From Bacillota bacterium (GTDB lineage: Bacteria; Bacillota; JADQBR01): 37,415 nucleotides of DNA. The position numbers and the translations under genes were made by a program. Location: assembly GCA_016278515.1 (NCBI GenBank), contig JADQBR010000047.1:1-37415 (forward strand). The letters run 5' to 3'. Shown piece after piece: positions 23,964-31,478 of this stretch (positions within the stretch are counted from its first letter, which is position 1; each line of letters starts with the position of its first letter). Under the pieces are notes generated by a model. The model was not told the DNA's origin. It saw nothing but the letters and a program-made list of their open reading frames with translations, and did not search any database.

Positions 23964-25244
23964 TTGGCTAAAAAGAATAAGATATTATTTGCTATGATTG
24001 TTTCTATGGTACTGGGGTATTTGCCCTGGTACAATTTTTCAGCGGTACTGTCATTTATGTCTAAGGAATTTCAACTTTCCGGGAGTGACACAGGCACCAT
24101 TTTAGCAGTTTTTCAAATTGGATATGTGATTGTTGTCCTGATCACCGGTAGGTTGGCTGACTTGGTAGGCGTCAAAAGGATTGTCTTTTGGGCAACACTG
24201 CTTACTGGTATTTCTTCCACAGCGTTCATCTATTTTGCCAACGGCTTTTATTCCATTCTAGCGTTGCGCTTGCTGACCGGACTATCCGCTGGGGCCATCT
24301 ATGCCCCGGGGATGGCCCTGGTGTCTAACTGGTTTGGCCCAAATGAACGGGGTAAAGCCTTGGGCGCCTATACCGCCGCTTTGACCTTTGCCTACGGGGG
24401 CGGCTATTTTATTGCTTCGCCTTTGGCTGCAGCTTATGGTTGGCGTACCGGGATGTTTTGGACGTCAGTTCCTGTTTTTTTGGCGGCGTTACTTATCTTA
24501 TTTTTCGTCGAGGATGCACCAGCTGAGCAGATGGTTGATAGAGATACTACGACAGAAAACGTAAAGCAAACAGTTGTTTCGCCCGATGTTAAGCAGGCGC
24601 CTGCGGGGGGCTATGCCGGACCTACTGCCATTACTGCCTCTTATATGGGGCATATGTGGGAGTTGTATGCTTTCTGGGGATGGATTGGCCCGTTCTTGGT
24701 GGCCAGCGCCCTTGCGGTTGGCTACACCGAGGTAGCAGCAACAGCTTTAGGGGGCAGGCTGGCGGCCTTCATCATCATGTTGGGTGCACCGGCGGTCTGG
24801 TTGCTGGGAATGGCAGCAGACCGATGGGGCCGCACTAAGGCTATTATTGTTGGCGCTACCTGTAGTCTGGCTGCTGAATTCATATTTGGTTTCCTTTACG
24901 GCAGTTCCATGGTGCTGGTAACAATTGTCGGTCTATGGATTGGTTTCTGGGTGATAGCCGACTCAGGTATCTACAAAGCGGGCCTAACCGATATGGTGCT
25001 GCCCCAGATACGAGCCACCAGCCTAGGTATTCAGTCCGCTGTTGGCTACTCAATGACCATTATTTCACCGTGGGCCTTCGGGAAAATGCTGGATATCTTA
25101 AACGGCGGAGCAAACCCTTCTGTTGCCACTAACTGGGGGCTTCCCTTCTTAATGCTTGGTATCGGCGGAGTATTGGCGCCTGTTGGAGCGCTAATCTTGC
25201 GGAGGCTGCCCCAAGCGCAACTGATGGCTAATGGGAAGAAATGA
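23964..25244 (+). CDS. Major facilitator superfamily transporter
   Basis: This 426-aa integral membrane protein has about 12 hydrophobic segments in two halves, split by a hydrophilic loop near residues 190-220. The loop between segments 2 and 3 reads GRLADLVGVKR, the MFS signature, with a second-half counterpart GMAADRWGRTK. The start is TTG 23964 with AGAGGTGA. It may import a substrate or export an acid made by the pathway. Specificity cannot be read. It ends the run that starts at the SDR. Confidence 0.9.
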   Translation: MAKKNKILFAMIVSMVLGYLPWYNFSAVLSFMSKEFQLSGSDTGTILAVFQIGYVIVVLITGRLADLVGVKRIVFWATLLTGISSTAFIYFANGFYSILALRLLTGLSAGAIYAPGMALVSNWFGPNERGKALGAYTAALTFAYGGGYFIASPLAAAYGWRTGMFWTSVPVFLAALLILFFVEDAPAEQMVDRDTTTENVKQTVVSPDVKQAPAGGYAGPTAITASYMGHMWELYAFWGWIGPFLVASALAVGYTEVAATALGGRLAAFIIMLGAPAVWLLGMAADRWGRTKAIIVGATCSLAAEFIFGFLYGSSMVLVTIVGLWIGFWVIADSGIYKAGLTDMVLPQIRATSLGIQSAVGYSMTIISPWAFGKMLDILNGGANPSVATNWGLPFLMLGIGGVLAPVGALILRRLPQAQLMANGKK

Positions 25245-25288
25245 TTGTAAGATCAGGAACTAGGAGAAAATCCAAAAAGTTCACACGG

Positions 25289-25335
25289 TTAGGCAGGAAT
25301 TTAAAAAGATTTGCCTAATAAGTATAATGTCGACA
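25289..25335 (+). promoter_or_regulatory. Promoter and operator region of the acyl-CoA synthetase/ior operon
   Basis: TATAATGTCGA (25323-25333) is the same -10-plus-half-site 11-mer found twice at 10310-10343, here completed to a full TGTCGACA palindrome (25328-25335). A weak -35 (TTTAAA, 25300-25305) lies 17 bp upstream. Just before it TTAGGCA (25289-25295) and TGCCTAA (25312-25318) form an inverted repeat around the -35, possibly a second site. The gene starts 55 bp downstream. Confidence 0.55.
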
Positions 25336-25390
25336 ATCTACAAAATAGATAATTGAGTATTAGTAAATTTTACTTTGGAGGTGAACAAAA

Positions 25391-26725
25391 TTGAGTAACT
25401 CTTTAGTACAGGTTTTTAACGCCCAGTCTGTAGCCGTAGTGGGCGCATCTTCGAATTCAGAAAAAACAGGACATACCGTCTTGAAAAACATAGTTGACGG
25501 TGGATTTGAAGGAGATATTTACCCAATTAATCCAAAAGCAGACACTATACTTGACCTTAAATGCTACCAATCTTTGAAAGATATTCCGGGAGCAGTTGAC
25601 TTAGTAGTCATTATTGTGCCCGCAGCTTTAGTACCGCAGGTGATGGAGGAAGCAGGAGCAAAAGGCGCTAAGGGAGCAGTAATTATCAGCGGCGGTTTCC
25701 GGGAGACGGGCAATGAAGAACTGGAAGCGGAAGTTGTAAAAATAACAAAGCAATATCAAATCAGAACCATTGGGCCCAATTGCCAGGGTTTTAACTACAC
25801 CCCCAATAAGTTGTGTGCTTCCTGGCCCTTAATTAAGGGGGAAGGTCCCGTTGCTATAATTTCCCAAAGCGGTACCGTGGGGGCTACACTTGAGATGTGG
25901 GCGGAAAGTGAAAGCATCGGAATTTCCGGATTTGTTTCCTTGGGAAATAAAAGCGATGTCAGCGAGATAGACCTAATTGAGTTTTTTGCCGCGGACCCAA
26001 ATACCAAGGTAGTGTCCCTCTATATCGAAGGCGTCAAGGACGGCACTGCCTTTAAGGAAACAGTAAAAAAAGCCGGAGACACACCAATTGTCATCTTAAA
26101 ACCCGGCAGGACGAAAAAAGGCCGCAAAGCAGCCGAATCTCATACCAAGTCTATTGCCGGCAGCGATCAAATATTTGATGCAGTCTGCAAGCAGTTAGGA
26201 ATCATCCGCGCCAATGATATTACCGAGTTGTACGATTACTCCAAATCTTTGGGCTTCTTAAAAAAACCCAGAGGCCGCAGTATGTTGGTCATTACATCAA
26301 GCGGCGGTAGCGGCATCATTGCTACAGACGTGGCTGAAGCGAACGGCATAAATGTTGTCGACCTGAACGAGGAATTAAAAAAAGAACTGGTGGATGTACT
26401 GCCCGACCACTGTGTCGTAGCCAACCCGTTGGATTTAACAGGGGATGCTACAGCTGAGCGCTATAAGACAACAGTAGAAATTGCCGCCAAGGATGACAGT
26501 ATTGACTTTTTCCTGGTTATTTTTGGAGACCCCATTCCCAGAGCTTTTGATATCGTCCAAGAATTAAAACAACAGACGAGGAAGGAAATCGTTGTCTGCT
26601 ATTTAGGCGGTGGGGAAACGGAAAAAGAGGAAGTACAAAAGATGCATCAACACGGCATACCAGCTTTTCCTACGCCTGAACGAGCAGTGAAGGCAGTTAA
26701 AGCATTACTAAATACAAAAGGTTAA
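25391..26725 (+). CDS. acdA: ADP-forming acyl-CoA synthetase, alpha subunit
   Basis: This 444-aa subunit, with the beta subunit at 29354, converts acyl-CoA, ADP and phosphate to acid, CoA and ATP. A CoA-binding domain starts with VAVVGASSNSEKTGHTVLKNI. Ligase domains follow, with IGPNCQGF and AIISQSGTVGA. The phosphorylated His is H251 in ESHTKSIAG (SHTGSLAG in most relatives). The start is TTG 25391 behind GGAGGTGA. Alpha and beta are separate genes with iorAB between them, so acyl-CoA from the oxidoreductase is probably the direct substrate. This yields ATP in fermentative anaerobes and archaea. Confidence 0.92.
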   Translation: MSNSLVQVFNAQSVAVVGASSNSEKTGHTVLKNIVDGGFEGDIYPINPKADTILDLKCYQSLKDIPGAVDLVVIIVPAALVPQVMEEAGAKGAKGAVIISGGFRETGNEELEAEVVKITKQYQIRTIGPNCQGFNYTPNKLCASWPLIKGEGPVAIISQSGTVGATLEMWAESESIGISGFVSLGNKSDVSEIDLIEFFAADPNTKVVSLYIEGVKDGTAFKETVKKAGDTPIVILKPGRTKKGRKAAESHTKSIAGSDQIFDAVCKQLGIIRANDITELYDYSKSLGFLKKPRGRSMLVITSSGGSGIIATDVAEANGINVVDLNEELKKELVDVLPDHCVVANPLDLTGDATAERYKTTVEIAAKDDSIDFFLVIFGDPIPRAFDIVQELKQQTRKEIVVCYLGGGETEKEEVQKMHQHGIPAFPTPERAVKAVKALLNTKG

Positions 26726-26745
26726 GTTAAGGAGTGATTGTTGTA

Positions 26746-28701
26746 ATGAGTTCAGCAATTCTAAAAAAACCCGGCAAAAAAATTCTCCTAATGGGGAACG
26801 AAGCAATTGCCAGAGGAGCAGTAGAAGCAGGTATCCAGTTAATGGCAGCATACCCCGGCACACCTTCTTCAGAAATATGTGAAGCATTAATCGATGCAGC
26901 TCCGGACAGTGACTACTACGTAGAGTGGAGTACTAACGAAAAAATCGCCTTTGAATTAGCACATGGTGCATCACAAGTGGGCGCTAGATCGATGGTGGCA
27001 ATGAAAAATGCCGGTTTAAATGTAGCCATGGACACCTTCATGACAGTCCCCTATGGCGGCGTCAAAGGAGGTATGGTGGTAGTGGTAGCAGATGACCCAG
27101 ATGCTCATTATTCGTCCAATGAGCAGGACACCCGCTTTGCCGCCATGTATGCCGAAATACCCTGCCTGGAACCCATGGACCAACAGGAAGCCAGAGAAAT
27201 GGCTCAAGAAGCATTTGGGATGTCCGAACAGCTGGAACTACCAATCTTTTTGCGAACTGTGAGTAGGATTTCTCATGCCAGCGGCGATGTTACCTTAGGG
27301 CCGGTTAAGGCAGGCAGGAACAAAATAGCATTTAACAAGCATTACAAACTTCCTTACCGCTGGAACGTTTATGGGGCGCCTGGAGCGTTATACAAGCACA
27401 AGTGGCTGCACGATATACTGCCAAAGGCCAAAGAAGTTGCAAACAACAGCAAGTTTAACCAGATGAAGCTGGTTGACGGCTCCAAAGTAGGGGTGCTGGC
27501 ATCGGGTCTGGCAGCCTCCTACACAAAAGAAGCGTTGGAACGTCTGGAGCTTACAGATAAAGTAAATTTCTTAAAGCTGGGAATGATTTACCCGCTGCCT
27601 GATAAGAAAATAGGCAAACTAATGGCAGATATTGATACACTGATAATTGTGGAAGAGGGCGACCCGGTAGTGGAAAACCAGGTGCGCAGCTTGGCAAAAG
27701 AAATTGCGCCGGGAATAAAAATATACGGCAAGAGCTATAATGCCATTTTAAATCCCTACGGTGAGATTAACAGTGATTTGGTCACAGGGGCTATCGCTGA
27801 CGCGTTAAAGATTGAGCTACCTCAAGATGACATGGAAGGCACTCGTGACCAGCTTAGAGCAAAAGTAACTCCAAGGTCTTCAACCCTTTGTGCCGGCTGT
27901 TCACATCTTGGATCTTATTCTGCTCTGCGTGAGGCACTTAAGAAGTTTCAGGGTACACATATTGTCAATGGTGACATCGGTTGTTACGAGCAAGGCGGTT
28001 ACGGCCTTTTCTCGGCTAATGTACAGGGCAACGACGAAGATGGCAAAAAGTACTCTATTCGCTCACCTTATGAAATTCTTGACACCATCTATGTTATGGG
28101 CAGCGGAATTTCTATGGCTCAAGGACAGGCGCAGGTCGGTTATAAAGACGGTAAGGTAGTTGCTGTTGCTGGGGATTCTACCCTTATCCAAGGTACTTTA
28201 CCTGCAGTGGTAAACGCAGTCTATTCAAATGCTGACATTACCTTCCTGGTACTCGATAACCGCTGGACCTGTATGACAGGCCACCAGCCAAACCCCAATA
28301 CCGGAATTAACTCCATGGGACAGGCAAATGAAGTGTTTGACATTGAAGGCGTTACCAAGTCGATGGGTATCAAATTTGTCAAGACAGTGGATGCATACAA
28401 CCGCGCGGATGCAGCAGAAGTACTGGAAAAAGCGCTAGCTTTTGAAGGTCCGTCAATTGTAATCCTGAAAGGTGAATGTCAACTGCAAGTACAGAGAAGG
28501 ACCAAAAGAACCACCACCGAAACATGGGTTGACAAGGAACTGTGCAACGGTTGTAAGAACTGTGTCCAACTGGGATGCGCAGCCATCACTTACGATACTA
28601 AAGCCAAGAAAGCAGGAATTGACAAAATAAACTGTGCAGACTGCACACTGTGCAGTCAAGTCTGTAAACAAAATGCCATTAAGATGGGAGGCGGGGAATA
28701 A
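26746..28701 (+). CDS. iorA: Indolepyruvate:ferredoxin oxidoreductase-type, alpha subunit IorA
   Basis: This 651-aa TPP enzyme subunit oxidatively decarboxylates aryl or branched 2-oxo acids with CoA, reducing ferredoxin. The N-terminal pyrimidine-binding half contains MAAYPGTPSSEICE. The TPP/Mg site is in the second half, GDSTLIQGTLPAVVNA with LDNRWTCMTGHQ. Near the C-terminus are two Fe-S motifs, CNGCKNCVQLGC and CADCTLCSQVC. The first has four residues before its last Cys, normal for IorA. I use ATG 26746, 11 nt after AAGGAG; the in-frame GTG 26734 overlaps that ribosome site. One base separates it from iorB. Substrate may be 2-oxobutyrate, 2-oxoisovalerate or an aryl pyruvate. Confidence 0.93.
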   Translation: MSSAILKKPGKKILLMGNEAIARGAVEAGIQLMAAYPGTPSSEICEALIDAAPDSDYYVEWSTNEKIAFELAHGASQVGARSMVAMKNAGLNVAMDTFMTVPYGGVKGGMVVVVADDPDAHYSSNEQDTRFAAMYAEIPCLEPMDQQEAREMAQEAFGMSEQLELPIFLRTVSRISHASGDVTLGPVKAGRNKIAFNKHYKLPYRWNVYGAPGALYKHKWLHDILPKAKEVANNSKFNQMKLVDGSKVGVLASGLAASYTKEALERLELTDKVNFLKLGMIYPLPDKKIGKLMADIDTLIIVEEGDPVVENQVRSLAKEIAPGIKIYGKSYNAILNPYGEINSDLVTGAIADALKIELPQDDMEGTRDQLRAKVTPRSSTLCAGCSHLGSYSALREALKKFQGTHIVNGDIGCYEQGGYGLFSANVQGNDEDGKKYSIRSPYEILDTIYVMGSGISMAQGQAQVGYKDGKVVAVAGDSTLIQGTLPAVVNAVYSNADITFLVLDNRWTCMTGHQPNPNTGINSMGQANEVFDIEGVTKSMGIKFVKTVDAYNRADAAEVLEKALAFEGPSIVILKGECQLQVQRRTKRTTTETWVDKELCNGCKNCVQLGCAAITYDTKAKKAGIDKINCADCTLCSQVCKQNAIKMGGGE

Positions 28702-28702
28702 T

Positions 28703-29323
28703 ATGAGTACCAATATCATTGTTGCCGGAGTGGGAGGACAAGGTAGTATCCTAGCTTCTCACATCATTGCCGAGGCAGCTATCAAGGCCAGCGGTAAAAC
28801 AAACGATACGCTAAACGTCCGTGTTGGTGAAACATTTGGTGCAGCCATGAGGGGCGGCGCCGTAGCCTCCCATGTACGCATCGGCGATGTCTACGGTCCA
28901 TTGGTTGGCAAAGGGCAGGCCGATATGGTCTTAGCGCTGGAGCCCCTTGAAGGATTCCGTATAGGGGTGGAGTATTTGGCAAAAGACGGAGTAGCGATTC
29001 TAAACACCGAACCCCTGCATCCAGTAGATGTCAAGACAGGCGCGGTTGATTATGTGGCTATGGAAGAGGTAGAAACGGGGTTAAAGCAGCTAGGCAAAGG
29101 TGTAGTCACTATCAATGCTACTAAGCTGGCACTGGAAGCCGGCAATGCCAAGACATTGAGTGTTGTTATGTTGGGAGCAGCTACGGGCAGCGGCTTACTA
29201 CCCTACAGTGAAGAGACTATGATTGAAGCCATTAAAGAGCGGGTGCCCCAAAAGACAATTGAGGTTAATTTAAAAGCTTTTGAACTGGGCAAAAAAGCAT
29301 TTTTAGATGCATGGACTGAGTAA
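28703..29323 (+). CDS. iorB: Indolepyruvate:ferredoxin oxidoreductase-type, beta subunit IorB
   Basis: This 206-aa subunit has the gamma-type fold of 2-oxoacid:ferredoxin oxidoreductases. It begins IIVAGVGGQGSILASHIIAEAA, the family signature, then has GETFGAAMRGGAVASHVRIG and VMLGAATGSGLLPYS. ATG 28703 follows GGAGGCGGGG; the frame extends upstream into iorA but without need. Together with IorA it makes a complete two-subunit enzyme. Confidence 0.93.
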   Translation: MSTNIIVAGVGGQGSILASHIIAEAAIKASGKTNDTLNVRVGETFGAAMRGGAVASHVRIGDVYGPLVGKGQADMVLALEPLEGFRIGVEYLAKDGVAILNTEPLHPVDVKTGAVDYVAMEEVETGLKQLGKGVVTINATKLALEAGNAKTLSVVMLGAATGSGLLPYSEETMIEAIKERVPQKTIEVNLKAFELGKKAFLDAWTE

Positions 29324-29353
29324 ACTGGCGAAACATACTAGGGGGTGACAAGG

Positions 29354-30034
29354 ATGAACGAGTTAATTGCCCGCGCTAAAGCGGAAAAGAGAGTTCTTTT
29401 GGAGCCGGAGGCTATGCAGCTTTTGGCGGAATATGAACTACCGGTACCTACTCATAGCTTGGTCACCAGCAAAGAGCAGGCTGTAGTTGCTGCAGAAAAA
29501 ACAGGCTATCCAGTGGTTCTTAAAATTGTTTCCAAGGACATCCTGCACAAATCTGATGTGGGCGGCGTGAAAATTGGTTTGAATAGTAAAGAGGCTGTTG
29601 AAAAAGCATATGAAGAAATAATGGAAAACGTCCGGGAAAAAGCAAAAGGCGCAGTAATTGGAGGTATGCTAGTAGTTGCCCATGCTCCGCAAGGGATAGA
29701 ATGTATTGTAGGGATGACAAAAGACCCGCAATTTGGCCCGGCTTTTTTGTTTGGCTTAGGCGGAATTTTCGTGGAGCTTTTGAATGACGTGTCATTTAGG
29801 GTTTTACCTCTAACTAAAGAGGATGCTGAAGACATTATTAAGGAGACCAAGGGCTACAGCCTCCTAAAAGGAACCCGCGGCCAAAGCCCCAAGGATGTGG
29901 AGGCTTTGGTGGGCTTGATTTTAAAGCTGGCCAGATTGGTGGAAGAAAATCCGGAAATTGAGGAGATAGATATTAACCCTCTCTTGGTTTATGAGAAAGG
30001 TATTTTGGCCGTTGATGCTCGGGTAATATTATAG
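29354..30034 (+). CDS. acdB: ADP-forming acyl-CoA synthetase, beta subunit (ATP-grasp)
   Basis: This 226-aa ATP-grasp protein matches the beta subunit or domain of ADP-forming acyl-CoA synthetases. Visible stretches are GYPVVLKIVSKDILHKSDVGGV, ECIVGMTKDPQFGPAFLFGLGGIFVE, and EIDINPLLV at the end. ATG 29354 has GGGGG at 8 nt; the upstream GTG 29345 lies on that ribosome site. Its distance from the alpha gene, with iorAB between, shows the oxidoreductase and synthetase form one ATP-yielding unit. Confidence 0.92.
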   Translation: MNELIARAKAEKRVLLEPEAMQLLAEYELPVPTHSLVTSKEQAVVAAEKTGYPVVLKIVSKDILHKSDVGGVKIGLNSKEAVEKAYEEIMENVREKAKGAVIGGMLVVAHAPQGIECIVGMTKDPQFGPAFLFGLGGIFVELLNDVSFRVLPLTKEDAEDIIKETKGYSLLKGTRGQSPKDVEALVGLILKLARLVEENPEIEEIDINPLLVYEKGILAVDARVIL

Positions 30035-30113
30035 CAATAACAATGATTTGTGGGATTTTTGCAGATTGAAGCTGGTAATCCCCCGTTGGTTGTTTTATAT
30101 GGAGGAGTTATAT

Positions 30114-31391
30114 ATGATTAAGTGCGTCATAGGTGAGCAAATAAAGCAGGATGTTTTAATACCTCGAAAAAATTATTTAGGTCATTTTGCACCTAAAAGC
30201 GGGCGGGTGCCGGACCAGGGAGCACTTATCCAAGCAGCAATGGCCAGTCCCGTAGGGGCTGCCCGACTTAAGGAGATGGCTAAGTCTGGCAAGTTCGCCG
30301 TTATTATAATCAGCGACAGTACTAGAGGCATTCCTAACCAGACTGTCCTGCCGCCAATCATCGCTGAACTTAAGGACGGAGGAATAAGCAGCGATGACAT
30401 ATTGATTATGGTAGCAACGGGGCTACATCGTTTAGCAACAAAAAAGGAACTTCAATTAGTTGAGGAAGAGGCTGGGGGAATAAAGGCAGTTTCACATAAT
30501 GCTTTTGATAGGGCTAAATTAGTATTTATGGGTTATTCCCGTGATAAAACGCCGATTTGGATAAATAAAGAGGTTATTGAAAGTGATTTGGTTATTACCG
30601 TGGGAAAAGTAGAACCTCACGAATTTGCCGGTTTTACCGGCGGTAGAAAAAGTATTCTGCCCGGAGTTGCCGGTGAGGATACTATCAACTGGAACCACCG
30701 ACCTGAATACCTTGAACATCCAAAGTGCGCCCCCGGCAAATTGTTGGGTAACCCTATTCACGAAGATATGGAAGATGTTGCTGAACGGGTAGGCGTTGAT
30801 TTTTCCATACAGGTGGTGCTTAACGCAGAGGGTGCTGTCATAGGGGCTTATACAGGTAGTCTTGCCGCCAGCCACGGGAAAGCAGTGGAGCGGACTAGTG
30901 AACTATCCTCAGTAATAATAGAACAAAGACCTAATATTGTAATCTGCCATCCGGGCAGCGCTTTGGAAATAAACCTGTACCAGACAATAAAGGCTGTAAT
31001 TTCAGCAGCAACTATTGTGGAAGACGGCGGTATTATTATTGTCACCGCAGCCTGCGGGGAGGGGATAGGCCCAGATTTACTGGCCGAACCTTTTGAAAAT
31101 GCCACCACTGCTGATGAGGTAATAGCAAAAGCTAAGGCCAAATACTCGGCGGAAGTTGACCACGCAATACTGTTGGCCAAGATAATTAAGCGAAATATTA
31201 CAGTTTACTGTGTTTGTCCAGGTATTGAAGACGAAGTAAGCCAATCGATGCTGATGCAGCCATTTAAAAGTGTGCAGATGGCGCTTGATAACGGGTTAGA
31301 AGCGATTGCTATGTCAAAAGTGATGGTTTTGGACCGGGCGCCGGGAATGATTGCAAATTTTAATCAGAAACAAAAGCCACTAAATAATTAA
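30114..31391 (+). CDS. larA: Nickel-dependent 2-hydroxyacid racemase, LarA family
   Basis: This 425-aa cytoplasmic enzyme is related to lactate racemase, which uses a covalently bound nickel-pincer nucleotide to interconvert D and L 2-hydroxy acids. LarA residues are all visible: the cofactor-binding Asp and Arg in SDSTRGIPNQ, His in ATGLHR, the cofactor Lys region in PHEFAGFTGGRKSILPG, and a further His in NWNHRPE. Known paralogues racemise malate, hydroxyglutarate and other acids, so lactate is not assured. LarB, LarC and LarE, which make the cofactor, are absent from this window and must be elsewhere. ATG 30114 follows GGAGGAG. It lies before the GlcDE oxidase, so it may supply the enantiomer that enzyme accepts. 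Confidence 0.85.
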   Translation: MIKCVIGEQIKQDVLIPRKNYLGHFAPKSGRVPDQGALIQAAMASPVGAARLKEMAKSGKFAVIIISDSTRGIPNQTVLPPIIAELKDGGISSDDILIMVATGLHRLATKKELQLVEEEAGGIKAVSHNAFDRAKLVFMGYSRDKTPIWINKEVIESDLVITVGKVEPHEFAGFTGGRKSILPGVAGEDTINWNHRPEYLEHPKCAPGKLLGNPIHEDMEDVAERVGVDFSIQVVLNAEGAVIGAYTGSLAASHGKAVERTSELSSVIIEQRPNIVICHPGSALEINLYQTIKAVISAATIVEDGGIIIVTAACGEGIGPDLLAEPFENATTADEVIAKAKAKYSAEVDHAILLAKIIKRNITVYCVCPGIEDEVSQSMLMQPFKSVQMALDNGLEAIAMSKVMVLDRAPGMIANFNQKQKPLNN

Positions 31392-31478
31392 ACAAGAGGG
31401 CTAACAAAGCTTTAAAGTATTTTGGATTAAATAGATCTTTCCAAATTTAGTACCGGTCTATACTAGGGGATGATTTCT

